The notes: generated by a model not told the origin, from the sequence alone. A stretch of DNA of 64,000 bases from Aldrovandia affinis (GCA_029706075.1 JAINUG010000020.1:455125-519124); one strand, 5' to 3'. Numbered from the stretch's first letter, positions 47,228-59,179 are shown. Program-made: numbers and translations.

Positions 47228-47312
47228 TCTTTCAATTTGTTTCAGATTTTTTCTCCCAATGTGGTGGCCAATTGTACCATCTATTTCTTCAATTCACCCT
47301 TCCAATTAGTTG
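47228..47312 (-). mobile_element. SINE tail fragment
   Basis: TTTTCTCCCAATGTGGTGGC then CAATTGTACC matches the minus-strand tail of the 11352-type SINE, directly before the LINE start. Confidence 0.5.
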
Positions 47313-47316
47313 GAAT

Positions 47317-47530
47317 GAGTTGGAACATCCGTGATACTGGTTCACAGGCAAAGAAAACCAAAATTTTAAATCACCTAATAAAGCTACAGGCTGACATATG
47401 TCTATTACAAGAAACCCACTTATCAGAATTGGAACATCAGAAATTAAAAACTTCACAATTAAATCAAGTATATTCAGCAACCTACAATTCAAAGAAAAGA
47501 GGTGTCTCAATCTTGATAGAATACCACTAA
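47317..47530 (+). pseudogene. LINE endonuclease, first part
   Basis: MSWNIRDTG (N-terminal strand of the AP endonuclease fold) and DICLLQETHLSE (with the metal-binding Glu), up to GVSILI, where the CR1 insertion cuts it. Confidence 0.8.
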
Positions 47531-47534
47531 TCCA

Positions 47535-48513
47535 AAGCATTTGACAAGGTACCACATGAGAGGCTCATTGCTAAAATGAATTCAGTAGGAATTGCAGGAG
47601 CTGTTTCAGAGTGGGTTCATAATTGGCTGCAAGGGCGAATACAAAGAGTAACAGTAGGTGGGGCCGTATCTGACCTCGGTGCTGTGGGCAGTGGTGTCCC
47701 GCAGGGATCGGTGCTGGGACCTCTGCTCTTCCTTATTTACATAAATGATCTTGATATGGACGTTAGTAGCAAAATAGTTACATTTGCAGCTGATACTAAA
47801 CTTGGGGGTTTGGCAAACAGTTTGGAATCGACGTCCAATTTGAAAAGGACTTAGGAATTGTAGTTGATCAAAGCCTATCAGCATCAAAGCAGTGTGCTAC
47901 AGCAGTGAAAAAAGCCAACAGGATGCTGGGATACATAGCAAAAAGTATTGAGTATAAATCAAAGGAGGTTATATTAATGTTATATAATGCCTTTGTCAGA
48001 CCTCACTTAGAATACTGTGTGCAGTTTCTGGGCACCGCACTACAAGAAAGATATAGAGGCTCTTGAAAAAGTCCAAAGAAGGGCAACTAAACTGATACCT
48101 GGTATGAAAGGTAAAAGTTATGGTGATATGATGATAGACTTAAGGCACTCAATCTATTTAAACTTCCAAACGGAGACTTAGGGGTGATTTGATTGAAGTT
48201 TTGAAATTCCTAAAATGGATTAATAAAGTTAAATACCAAAGATTTTTTAAGATAAGTGGGGTCAGCAGAACAAGAGGCCACAGGTGGAAATTAGTTAAAG
48301 GCAAATTCCGCACAGATATTAGGAAGTTTTTCTTTACACAGAGAGTTGTCAATGCCTGGAACAGCTTGCCAGGTCGGGTAGTAGAGGCAGAAATGCTTGG
48401 GCTATTCAAGTCCAGGCTAGATGTAGTACTAGATACTCTTTAGATTAGGACATGATGAGCCTAGATGGGCCGAACGGCCCATTCTCATCGTTATGTATTC
48501 TTATGTTCTTATG
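47535..48513 (+). mobile_element. CR1 LINE inserted in the L1/Tx1 LINE
   Basis: Plus-oriented relative of the copy at 18972-20130, with FDKVPHERLIAKMNSVGIAG, PQGSVLGPLLFLIYINDL and FAADTKLGG (active-site FADD changed to FAAD). It ends in TTCTTATG octamers at 48497-48512. TAATCCA occurs at both edges (47528-47534 and 48514-48520), a likely 7-bp target duplication. Internally deleted. Confidence 0.85.
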
Positions 48514-48514
48514 T

Positions 48515-48888
48515 AATCCACAAAAATACCATTGCTGACCCTGAAGGGCGGTACATTATTATCAACGCCTCCATCAATATCAATAACATTACCATTGCAA
48601 GCATATACAGCCCCAATAATGATGATCAATCCTTCTTCCACACATTTTTCTCATCATTAACTGATCTCACAAATTCAACAATCATCATTGGAGGTGACTT
48701 TATTAAAGTCATCAATCCAGCTCTAGACAGGCCAAGCATCTCAGGTAATTCCAGAAACAATATATGAGAAATCTTGGTCTTGGTGATAGTTAGCAACTGA
48801 AAAACGTATCAACAAGGGAATACTCATCTTTCTCACACCTTCACCAATCATTCTCTTGCATTGACTTCTTTCTTACCAGTAATTCAAT
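48515..48888 (+). pseudogene. LINE endonuclease, middle part
   Basis: IHKNTIADPEGRYIIINASI, ITIASIYSPN and IIIGGDFIKV (the catalytic GDFN block, with Asn replaced by Ile). After 48765 it meets a stop but homology-like words continue to the Tc1 insertion at 48889. Confidence 0.75.
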
Positions 48889-49640
48889 TACAGTCAGGGC
48901 CATAAATATTTGGATATTGACAAAGTTATTGTTAGTTTAGCTGTCTACCAACATATTGGAGTTGACATTAAAGTCACAAAGGGTTTACCACAAGATGTAA
49001 GCCTCAAAAACAGGAAGACCAGATTAGAGTTTGGCAAAAACATCAAAAAAGCCTGTACAGTTCTGGAACAACATCTTATGGACAGATGAAACAAAGATCA
49101 ACTTGTATGATGGGAAGAGAAGAGTATGGAGAAGGGAAGGAACTGCTCATGATCCGAAGCATACCACCTCATCTGTGAAGTATGGTGGAGGTAGTGTTAT
49201 GGCGTGGGCATGTATGGCTGCCAACAGAGATGGGCAAAGATACATCAAAATGTATCTTGTTACAAAATACAAAATACCCCTCAAATAAATGTATCAGATC
49301 AAAATACAAAATACTGGTGCCAGAAAATGTATCAGATAAAATACATGTATTTTGTATTTTCAATATACAGGAAAAAAAACTTGTCTCCAATTGGCTATCG
49401 TAGGCCAACATATGAATAGGTGGCTGCCTTTCTCTATGAATATGAGCAAAAAGCCAAAATCACATAGGCTATCGCCGTGTGTTAAGTGTTAGAGGCACAA
49501 TCACATCTTTAGCATCTCCTAATTAGTTTGCCCACATTACTCCCTCCATTTTGGTTGTTTGGGCTATTGACAACCAATTTCTTATCTTTGATGCTATTTA
49601 TATATAAAAGAAAAATACTGAAAATAGTACAGTACAAACT

Positions 49641-50261
<621 letters not shown>

Positions 50262-51275
50262 AAACTTACAAACAAATCAGCATGAATTGTACATGCTAGC
50301 TAGTGTTTCTGGAGTCACAAAGTGGCATTTTGAGAAATCGTATTTTCCAACTTTTCACGTCACGTCTTCTCAAAACGCCACTTAGAATACTGTGAGTAGG
50401 CTTGTGTGAAAACCAGCGCCGAATTCTCAATAGCTGCATGCATTCACTGCGGGTCTAAAAATCACTGTGAGTGTGTCTAAGTGTACTGTTGTTCTTTTTT
50501 TATGTTCTTTGAATCATGGATAAAGTATTTTGAGTATTTTGAAAATACAAAATTACTCCACCCTAAAGTATCTTGTTACAAATTACATTTGAATTTTTTC
50601 AGCCCTGTCAAATACAAATGACAAAATACTAAAAAGTAATTGAAATACGTATTTCAAATACAAGTAACAGAAATACTGCCCATCTCTGGCTGCCAATGGA
50701 ACTGGTTCCCATGATATGACTGCTGACAAAAGCAGCAGGATGAATTTTGAAGTGTATAGGGCTATATTATCTGCTCAGATTCAGCCAAATAATTCACAGC
50801 TTCACAGTGCCATGGACACAGTGACATACTGCAAAAGCAACCCAATACTTTTTTTAAGGCAAAGAAGTGGAATGTTCTGCAATGGCCAAGTCAATCGCCT
50901 GACCTGAATCGAATTGAGCATGCAGTTAACTTGCTGAAGGCAAAACACCCCAAGAACAAGCAGGAACTGAAGACAGCGGCAGTAAAGGCCTGGCAGAGCA
51001 TCACCAGGGAAGAAACCCAGCGTCTGGTGATGTCTATGTGTTCCAGACTTCAGGCAGCCATTGACTGCAAAGGATTTGCAACCAAGTATTAAAAATGACA
51101 ATTTAATTTATTTTGTCCAATTACTTTTGAGCCCCTAAAATTGGGAGGGGGGCTATGTATAAAAATGGTTGTAATTCCTACACGGTTCATACAATATTTT
51201 TGACAAAACCCTTAAATTAAAGCTGAAAGTGTACACTACCATTGTGCTGTCCAAATACTTATGGACCTGACTGTA

Positions 51276-52030
51276 TATCTGATATGTATGATATCATAAT
51301 TCATCCCATTATAATCAGTGATCATGCCCCTATCTCCTTTCATTTAAATATTAAACATGTCAAACAACCTCCCACCAGATGGCTATTCAATGTAACTCTG
51401 CTTAAAGATGCTGATTTTGACACATTCTTTAAAAAAGAGTGGGCATCCTTCTTGGAAATAAATGATTCTCCAGAAATCTCATCCACAATACTCTGGGAAA
51501 TGGCCAAAGTAGTACTGAGGGGGGAAATCATTTCATACTCATCACATAAGAAAAAAAAGGAAGGGGAACTTGAAAATAACCTGGAACAAAAAATCTAACA
51601 ACTGAATGACTCAGAACTCAGAGAAGCCACATTTAAATTAAATGATATCATAAATAGAAAAACACAATTCCTGATACAGAGACTAAGGCATGACAATTTT
51701 GAACATAGCAACAAATCTGGAAAACATCTCACAAACCAGCTCAAACAAAACAAAGACAAATCAGTTGTTCCTGTTATAAAGAATTCAGCAGGGAGGGTCA
51801 TGCAGTCACCTCAAGACATAAACAACACCTTCCAGGCATTCTATAGCAAGCTATACACCTCTGCCCATGAACCAAATTCAACAGACTCCTTCTTGAAATA
51901 TATAAACCTCACAAAATTGAGCAAAGAACAAGCAGATGAATTGAATACACCATTAGCACCCAATGAATTTCAAAAAGCACTTTATCAGATGCAAAAAACA
52001 AAACTCCAGGACCTGATGGCTTCCCCTTGA
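51276..52030 (+). pseudogene. LINE endonuclease end and RT N-terminal region
   Basis: ISDHAPISFHL (the SDH catalytic motif) then FNVTLLKDADFDTFF, TILWEMAKVVLRGEIISYSS, and after a TAA at 51598 the sequence NNTFQAFYSKLYTS and LNTPLAPNEFQKALYQMQK, up to a stop at 52030. Typical L1/Tx1-clade layout. Confidence 0.8.
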
Positions 52031-53541
52031 CCTGAATTCTTTAAACACTTCTGGCAAACAATATCACCACTGTTTATCAAATTGATACTTGAAATAAAAC
52101 ACAACTCAAATCCCATCACACATAAACACAGCCCTCATCTCAATATTACTGAAGCCTGACAAAGACCCAATCCCTATGCTCCAGCTACTGCCGCTATCAC
52201 TCATCAACACAAACATAAAAATTAGGATTCATTAAAGGAAGACACTCATCAAATAATATGCGCTGCCTATTCAATCTAATGAACATATCAAAAGAAAATA
52301 ATATGAAAACAATAATCGCATCATTGGATGCAGAAAAGGCTGGAAATATTTATTTGCAACATTACACAAATTTGGTTTTGGAGAATCGTTTATTCATTGG
52401 ATAAGGGTACTATACAACTCACCTATAGCTACAGTCACTACTAATGGTTTAACATCACAGAGCTACACTTTGCACAGGGGAACCAGGAAAGGATGCCCAC
52501 TATCTCCATTACTGTTCGCCCTATTTATTGAACCTCTCGCTGCAGCAATACACCTCAATTTCAACCCACTCATAAAAACAACCGAAGACGCCATAAACCG
52601 CTGGATGAATCTACCTTTCTCTATGATTGCCAGAATAGCAACCATCAAAATGGTTGTTCTACCAAAAATCTTTTCACAATGATCCCAACCCAACCCACTA
52701 CCAACTGGTTTCAAACATTAGACTCCATAACAAGCAAATTATATTAGTTAAATAAGAAACTAAATGAGATTAAACTGGCAACTCTGGCAGAAAACCAAAA
52801 TTCAAGGAGATCTAGAAGCACCAGATTTCCAGCACTACTATCAGGCAAACCAGATGCAATACATCAGAAATTGGATACACCCTAACCAACAGAATAACCT
52901 ACGGATAGAAATAGAACAATCTGAGTGTAGGGAAATTTCAATCACAGATTTACCATTTCTCAGTACAGCCATAAAACACCATAACTGTTTAGGATCTAAA
53001 CGACTCTGACAGCTTGATGGAAAATCAACAAAATCACAAAGTCCACACTGACATCCTGTAAATACACCCCAATATGGCATAACCCTGACTTTCAACTCAA
53101 CAAAACACCACTTATCTTTAACACATGGAAACAAAAAGGTATCACACACCTCACACTGCTCACACTGTACGCTGAACACCCCCCGGATAGCTACTTCCAT
53201 GCCACCCACTCAACATTTCTGGCCAGCAGTCATTGACAGAACGTCCCTGCTTTTGGGCTGCGGCATTCCACTCTCCATTTCTTTGTGTGCTGGGAGACCC
53301 TTCAACACTCAACCCCCCTATCAAAAACACCAAACCGATACTCATCGTCCTAACTATCGCCAAGAAAACTATCCTCTTGAACTGGAAGAGCAGAAATGCA
53401 TTACACATCACACAATGGTTAAACCTTCTCACAGAATGCATATCAATGGAAAAAATTACAGCCTCTCTCCAAAACCAAATCATACATTTTGAAGAAACTT
53501 GGAACCCATTCATCAGTTCCTTAAATTTGCCTGTTAACTAA
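52031..53541 (+). pseudogene. LINE RT and C-terminal region, decayed
   Basis: Contains RT words (KGCPLSPLLFALFIEPLAAA at about 52490, followed directly by INRWMNLPFSMIARIATIKM from far downstream, so the YxDD region is deleted) and the C-terminal helix segment to 53541. Many stops. Confidence 0.75.
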
Positions 53542-53835
53542 TCCCACACACAAACAAAATACACACACACACACACACGCATACACACCAAATCCATATA
53601 CCAACACTAGAATAGAAACACCCACCATACACTACCATATTTCACACTCCCTAACATTCTAACACCCCCCCACCCAAGGGGCACCCGAGGGGGGGAGAGA
53701 CATCACATTTGTATCTAGAACTGCACAATCTGTAAATATACTTAAAATTTATATATATATTTTTTCTTTCCTGAAATACAACAAAAGGGGAAAAAAGGAA
53801 GAAGAAAAAAAAGACGGAACTCGCCTATTCCTCTT
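53542..53835. other. Non-coding; small CA run
   Basis: CA run at 53562-53580 and C/G-rich patch near 53667-53697; no gene. Confidence 0.45.
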
Positions 53836-54000
53836 TTGCCCACAGGGAAGCTTTCTGTGCTTGTGGCGAGCTTGTGGACAGCCAATCGCCGCACCAGAAT
53901 GGGACTCCCGGCCAGAGCCAGGCTGCCGCAGCCGGGGAACGAACCTCAACCGCAGTGGGCAACCTGCACTCCGAGTGAGTGCCTTTACCGGTTACCCTAC
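53836..54000 (-). mobile_element. tRNA-derived SINE fragment
   Basis: On the minus strand a head with GTAACCGGTAAAGGCACTCA, then GGTTCGTTCCCCGGC (B-box-like), then GGCCGGGAGTCCCATTCTGG and GGCGATTGGCTGTCC, matching the body of the SINE at 11352. Truncated before the tail. Confidence 0.65.
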
Positions 54001-54186
54001 ATCTCTACTGCGTATGGTAACATATGTGGGTTCTCAAACTGTGGGGCAGGTCCCACGACACATGGAAAAAATAACTTATTGGACACAGTACACTTACCAC
54101 TGATATTCACACTAGAATGAAACATACTGCAGGCAGTGCACTATACCTCACATAACATAGATACATGACATAACATTTCAATCCTA

Positions 54187-54728
54187 CAGGTAACTGCCAA
54201 AATAAAGGAAACACCTACATAAAGTGTCTCAATAGGGCATTGGGCCACCATGAGCAGAACAGCTTCAATGCGTCTCAGCATAGATTCTACAAGTGTTTGG
54301 AACTCTATTGGAGGGGGGCAACTTCCATCAGAATTTCCATCAGTTGGTGTTTTGTTGATGGTGATGGAAAACGTGCTGCTCTAGAATCTCCCATAAGTGA
54401 TCAATTGGGTTGAGATCTGGTGACTGAGATGGCCATGGAATAGGGTTTACATTGTTTTCACACTGGTCATTCTGTGACCACTCGTGCCCTGTGGATGGGG
54501 ACATTGTCATCCTGGAAGAGACCACTCCCATCAGGATATAAATACTTCACTGCAGGATGAAGGTGATCACTCAGACCAGCTTTGTATTTATAGTTATTGC
54601 TGTTTACCTTGCCACCTATGGGGTTGAATGGAACTAAAACCATGTCAGTAAAATGCACCCCACACCATAACAGAGCCACCAGTATCCCTCATTTACTGAA
54701 ATGTTTCCTTTATTTTGGCAGTTACCTG
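54187..54728 (-). mobile_element. Internally deleted Tc1-like element, complete ends
   Basis: CAGGTAACTGCCAAAATAAA and its inverted partner TTTATTTTGGCAGTTACCTG are flanked by TA. It holds only the C-terminal third of a transposase: GSGLFQDDNVPIHRARVV (second catalytic Asp, in …FQDDN) and WPSQSPDLNPIDHLWEIL (Glu position occupied by Asp). 542 bp, near-identical layout to 16436-16941 and 62994-63545. Confidence 0.9.
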
Positions 54729-54734
54729 TATATT

Positions 54735-55045
54735 TGAGCAGATGCGTAGCCCTCGCTCCTTAGCTGTGATACACCACAGTAAAAGTGCATTAGCCCTCCT
54801 ATCATGTTGTGGGTCAATGTGACCTGAGTGAGCTTTTTAGGCCTGAACTACGACAGCAGAAAACTCAAGAGACACAAACTTCAGAGTTACGGAGCTCCTT
54901 ATCATGCAAAAACATGAACGTTAAACAAAAACAAGTCACACTTACCATTTATAAAAAATGTGAGATACTGTCAAAGCACTATTTCTGATACTACATGATA
55001 CTACTGATATGTGGAGAAAGCCAACAGTGGCGAAGGGGGATACAT
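54735..55045. other. Non-coding, nothing recognised
   Basis: No gene or element. Confidence 0.45.
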
Positions 55046-55494
55046 ACAGTATATACAGTGGGTTCGGAAAGTATTCAGACCCCTTACATTTTCACTCTTT
55101 GTCATATTGCAGCCATTTGCTAAAATCAATTAATTTCATTTTTTCCTCGTTCATGCACACACAGCACCCAATATTGTCAGAAAAATACAGACTTGTAGAA
55201 ATTTTTGCAGATTTATTACAAAATAAACACTGAAATATCACATGGCCATAAGTATTCAGACCCTTTGCTGTGACACTTGTATATTTAACTCAGGTGCTGT
55301 CAATTCTTCTGATCATCCTTGAGATGGGCCCTACACCTTCATTGGAGTCCAGCTGTGCTTAATTATATTGATTGGACTTGATTTGGAAAGGCACACACCT
55401 GTCTATGTAAGGTCCCACAGTTGACAGTGCATGTCAGAGTAAAAACCAAGCCATGAAGTCCTAGGAACTCTCCATAGACCTCCGAGATAGAATT

Positions 55495-55677
55495 GTGTTG
55501 AGGCATAGATCTGGGGAAGGGTATAAAAACATTGCTAAAGCATTGAAAGCACCCAGGAGAACAGTGGGCTCCATCATTGTGAAATGGAATAAGTTTGAAA
55601 CCACCACAACTCTTCTTAGAGCTGGCCGTCTGGCCAAACTAAGTAACCGGGCAAGAAGGGACATGGTCAGGAGGTGA
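55495..55677 (+). pseudogene. Tc1 transposase helix-turn-helix fragment, left arm
   Basis: LRHRSGEGYKNIAKALKAPR and TVGSIIVKWNKFETTTTL: the paired-type DNA-binding region of a Tc1 transposase. Ends at a TGA. The true start (…MKS-type) upstream is 'catgaagtcctaggaactc', which is frameshifted from this frame. Confidence 0.8.
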
Positions 55678-55795
55678 CCAAGAACCCCAATGGCCACTCT
55701 AAGAGAGCTTCAGAGTTCCTCTGCAGCGATGGGAGAACCTGGTAGAAGGACAAACATCTCTGCAGCACTCCCATCAATCAGACCTTTATGGTAGT

Positions 55796-55946
55796 GGCTA
55801 GACGGAAGCTACTTCTGAGTGAAAGGCATATGACAGCCCACCTGGAGTTTGCCAAATGGTACTTAAAGGACTCCAAGAGCATCAGGAAAAAGATTATCCG
55901 GTCTGATGAGACACAAATTGAAATTTTGGCCTGAATGCCAAGTGCT
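55796..55946 (+). pseudogene. Tc1 transposase middle fragment in the palindrome spacer
   Basis: Plus-strand words LLSERHMTAHLEFAKWYLKD and KIIRSDETQIEI: the segment leading to the first catalytic Asp. It stops there, so no complete catalytic domain exists. Confidence 0.7.
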
Positions 55947-56061
55947 ACCATAAAGGTCTGATTGATGGGAGTGCTGCAGAGATGTTTGTCCTTCTACCAG
56001 GTTCTCCCATCGCCTGCAGAGGAACTCTGAAGCTCTCTTAGAGTGGCCATTGGGTTCTTGG

Positions 56062-56244
56062 TCACCTCCTGACCATGTCCCTTCTTGCCCGGTTACTTAG
56101 TTTGGCCAGACGGCCAGCTCTAAGAAGAGTTGTGGTGGTTTCAAACTTATTCCATTTCACAATGATGGAGCCCACTGTTCTCCTGGGTGCTTTCAATGCT
56201 TTAGCAATGTTTTTATACCCTTCCCCAGATCTATGCCTTAACAC
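56062..56244 (-). pseudogene. Tc1 transposase helix-turn-helix fragment, right arm
   Basis: Encodes the identical 60 residues as 55495-55677 on the opposite strand, showing how recent or well-homogenised the inverted duplication is. Confidence 0.85.
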
Positions 56245-56689
56245 AATTCTATCTCGAGGTCTATGGAGAGTTCCTAGGACTTCATGGCTTGGTTTTTACT
56301 CTGACATGCACTGTCAACTGTGGGACCTTACATAGACAGGTGTGTGCCTTTCCAAATCAAGTCCAATCAATATAATTAAGCACAGCTGGACTCCAATGAA
56401 GGTGTAGGCCCATCTCAAGGATGATCAGAAGAATTGGACAGCACCTGAGTTAAATATACAAGTGTCACAGCAAAGGGTCTGAATACTTATGGCCATGTGA
56501 TATTTCAGTGTTTATTTTGTAATAAATCTGCAAAAATTTCTACAAGTCTGTGTTTTTCGGACAATATTGGGTACTGTGTGTGCATGAACGAGGAAAAAAA
56601 TGAAATTAATTGATTTTAGCAAATGGCTGCAATATGACAAAGAGTGAAAAATGTAAGGGGGTCTGAATACTTTCCGAACCCACTGTATA

Positions 56690-57415
56690 TCCCCCTTTAT
56701 ATTAATATATATATTATATATATACGTATATACTGTATATGTAAAGATATAAGGTCTGATAGTGGGCCACTGAGATGTATTGTTCAGAAAGCTGACATAG
56801 AAAAAAAAATCAATCAATGTTCAAATGTGATCATGATTACCGCTGGTTTGATTGTTGGTTATTAACTTAAAATATGGCTACAAAATGAGAGTGGCCTATT
56901 TATAAAATGAGGTGAAAGTTTATTCTTGAGCAAGTGAAATTTGCAAAAAATTACAAAAATTGACGTTACAAACATATTAAAGTTCAGAGCAACCTTCATT
57001 CCCTGTGCATTTGTATCTCGGAGGTTCTACTGTATTTATCTTGTTTCTTTTGTTAACACAAAATACAATTATAAATACAATAATATTTGCATTTGAAGTG
57101 TCTTGATTGCTTTTGAATTAATATCGAGCTTTTCTAAATTTGCCTGGACTTTTCTAAATATTTTCCAATCCGCTGTTTGGAGTCGATTTGAAAACGCACG
57201 GGTCAGTTAATTTTCAACATAAATCGGAGGGTTAACGACCATCAAGGACGGGAACGTGATGATCGAATGTCAGAAAAGAAAGGGATGTAGAGAAACGTAA
57301 AAATGAAGAACTAACAGGAACGGTTACCAACCGCATATTCTCTGTTCGTCCGATGACATAGAAACAAGGCTCTCCGAGTTTGGAGTTGGTCATGCAGAGA
57401 GACAAGCTGGACAGC
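56690..57415. other. Non-coding intron sequence
   Basis: TATA-rich at 56700-56750; otherwise nothing recognised. Confidence 0.45.
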
Positions 57416-57419
57416 TCCA

Positions 57420-57622
57420 CTAAGAGAGAGAGAAAGAGAGAGAGAGAGAGAAAGGGGGGCGTAGAGTTTGGATAGAGGGGAGAGAGCAGGGAGTAGGGAG
57501 ACAGAGGAAGAAGACAACGGACCACAGAAAAGGGAAGAGGAAGAAGAAGACCCAAACAGAAGAAACAAGAGAAGCAACCGCTGTTAGTGTCCCATCAGAG
57601 AGAGAGAGAGAGAGAGAGAGTC
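57420..57622. repeat. (GA)n-rich tracts
   Basis: GAGA runs at 57424-57455 and 57597-57620 with GAAGAAGA between. On the transcript strand these are CU-rich, just downstream of the donor at 57679. Confidence 0.85.
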
Positions 57623-57679
57623 TGTGCATCTCGGCCACGGACGGCGGACAGCAGAAAGGCAGGACAGGGTCTCTCTCAC

Positions 57680-57818
57680 CGTAGTCGGGCACGTATCCGT
57701 TCCCCTTCTTCAGGACCAGGTGAATGCGGTGACCCCCCCTGCGGATCTGCTCCACAGCCTGGCTGTGGGTCATGCCCGCTGTGCTGTCCCCGTTAATCTC
57801 CACCAGCTGATCACTGAC
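57680..57818 (-). CDS. magix: MAGIX-like gene, exon for the second half of the last PDZ domain
   Basis: A 139-bp exon in phase 0 on entry and phase 1 on exit. The acceptor is GCACTGCAG with a branch-point-like CACTAAC about 30 nt upstream; the donor is GGTGAGAGAG (GT at 57679-57678). It encodes the C-terminal half of a PDZ domain: VSDQLVEINGDST (beta C to alpha A), MTHSQAVEQI (helix alpha B) and HLVLKKGNGYVPDYG (last strand and exit). The His at the start of helix alpha B is the class I PDZ ligand residue (S/T-x-hydrophobic C-termini). It continues directly from the exon at 58546-58692. The leftover G of its last codon pairs with the two bases opening the tail exon. Upstream lies a nearly pure UG-repeat intron, with the repeat about 40 nt from this acceptor. 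Confidence 0.85.
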
Positions 57819-57861
57819 CTGCAGTGCACACCGCCAGGCTGTGTTAGTGACATCAGCATGG

Positions 57862-57865
57862 ATAC

Positions 57866-57954
<89 letters not shown>

Positions 57955-57968
57955 TATACGCACACGCA

Positions 57969-58002
<34 letters not shown>

Positions 58003-58009
58003 TATACGC

Positions 58010-58040
<31 letters not shown>

Positions 58041-58178
58041 AATACTCGCACACACACAAATACACGCACACACACAAATACACGCACACACACAAATATA
58101 CGCACACACACACACAAATACACACACACACATACATACGCACAAATACACGCACACACACAAATACATGCACGCACA

Positions 58179-58236
<58 letters not shown>

Positions 58237-58265
58237 TACACGCACACACACATGCACACACAAAT

Positions 58266-58310
<45 letters not shown>

Positions 58311-58527
58311 AATACACGCACACACATACAGTACATACGCACAAATACACGCACACACACACACACAAATACACGCGCACGCACGCACACACACACATGC
58401 ACAAACATGGACATAAAACGCATGTCCGCACACACACGCGCACACATACAAACACAAATACATACATACACATACGCATACACACAACCACGCACGTGCA
58501 CGTGCACGTACACACATACACACACAG
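57862..58527. repeat. Giant (CA)n tract filling the PDZ-splitting intron
   Basis: About 665 bp of CA runs with ATACGC/CAAATACACG interruptions. It occupies nearly the whole 727-nt intron between magix exons 58546-58692 and 57680-57818. The transcript strand reads UG repeats, starting about 20 nt after the donor and ending about 40 nt before the acceptor. Very long apparent frames here are artefacts. Confidence 0.97.
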
Positions 58528-58545
58528 GTGGGGGCGCAGTCTCAC

Positions 58546-58692
58546 CTGAATCTTGTGGCTCCGTGAGGCGGGTCCTCCCTCCATCAGTCCCAGCACATAC
58601 AGACCCATGTTATACTCACTGCCCCCCCTCAGGCTGAACCCAAAACCCGTGGGACCCCGCTCCAGATCCACGCTGTAGTACCGGGAGTCCTG
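58546..58692 (-). CDS. magix: MAGIX-like gene, exon for the first half of the last PDZ domain
   Basis: A 147-bp (49-codon) phase 0-0 exon. It encodes [20 protein letters not shown] (beta A, the GFGF carboxylate-binding loop and beta B), then [20 protein letters not shown] and HKIQ, the MAGI-type sixth-PDZ pattern. The donor is CAG|GTGAGACT (GT 58545-58544). The acceptor is a tandem CAGCAG (NAGNAG) at 58695-58690. Using the upstream AG starts the exon at 58692 with an extra Gln; using the downstream AG starts it at 58689 with Asp. The whole PDZ domain is made by joining this exon to 57680-57818. PDZ scaffolds of this family organise junctional and synaptic membrane complexes. The [13 protein letters not shown] wording differs from the MAGI1-3 sequences I recall and favours MAGIX. 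Confidence 0.85.
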
Positions 58693-58719
58693 CTGGGACA
58701 GAGGGAGGGAGAGAGGTAG

Positions 58720-58830
58720 AGGGTAAAGTGGTGAGAGCAAACTTGGGGAAGAAGATAAAGAGGGGGAGAGAGGAGAACAAGAAAGAGAGAGAGAGGAAGA
58801 AGGAGAGGGAGGGAAGGAAGGTCAGAGAGG
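58720..58830. repeat. Purine-rich tract in magix intron
   Basis: GAGAGG/GAAGAAG runs. On the transcript strand this is the pyrimidine-rich sequence upstream of the NAGNAG acceptor. Confidence 0.8.
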
Positions 58831-58921
58831 CCACCCCTCGATGAGGACACGCATCGACAGCCTTCTCATCCACACGCGCACTCACAGACACGGGGTCAGA
58901 GAGCGTGAATTGTGACTTCAC

Positions 58922-58998
58922 CTTGGGTCGCGACCTGTGGTTTTTCCTGGTTCTGTAGTTGGGGTCAAAGTCGGTGGACTCTGCCAGGCTGGAGGAGT
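58922..58998 (-). CDS. magix: MAGIX-like gene, basic inter-PDZ linker exon
   Basis: A 77-bp exon joining the two PDZ-coding parts. The acceptor is pyrimidine rich (CCTTCTCTCCCAG) and the donor is AAG|GTGAAG (GT 58921-58920). It opens with two bases that complete the codon started by the donor at 61319, then encodes 25 residues: a Ser-rich start (SSSLAESTDFDPN) and a basic end (RTRKNHRSRPK). No domain is recognised; it is a flexible linker. It joins in phase 0 to 58546-58692 across a 229-nt intron. Assignment rests on splice sites, phase fit and position between matching PDZ exons. Confidence 0.7.
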
Positions 58999-59179
58999 CT
59001 GGGAGAGAAGGAGGAGGCGGGGGGTTAGTTGCGTGTAGCTGTGTTGGAAGCAAAGTATCAGGGCATGGTGGTGAGGTGTGTGCAGGGCTGACGACCTGGA
59101 GAACCATCTATGCTGAAGGACAAGACACCCTCAAGTACAGACACTCTCTCTCTCACTCTCTCTCTCTCTCTATTATATA

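Larger units (their letters stand above)
55056..56685. mobile_element. Palindromic Tc1-like element (head-to-head inverted copies)
   Basis: A 1630-bp element bounded by CAGTGGGTTCGGAAAGTATT and its inverse, flanked by TA. The left arm 55056-55795 and right arm 55947-56685 are inverted copies of each other, differing by only a few bases by eye (for example one C at about 55310 and 55485, GAGG/AAGG at about 55501). Each arm carries the terminus and transposase N-terminal half. About 150 bp of later transposase sequence forms the spacer. Confidence 0.92.

Noticed and set aside
47560-47850. Possible host reverse-transcriptase-like gene
   Set aside because: It is an internally deleted CR1 insertion, with the active-site FADD changed to FAAD and short target duplication at its edges.
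58030-58150. Regularly spaced ACACACAAATACACGC units resembling a CRISPR-like array
   Set aside because: The 'spacers' are the same CA repeat; it is an interrupted microsatellite in a vertebrate intron.
57420-58740. Very long Cys/Val and Thr/His frames on both strands
   Set aside because: They are translations of the CA/TG repeat; only the segments 57680-57818 and 58546-58692 are real exons.
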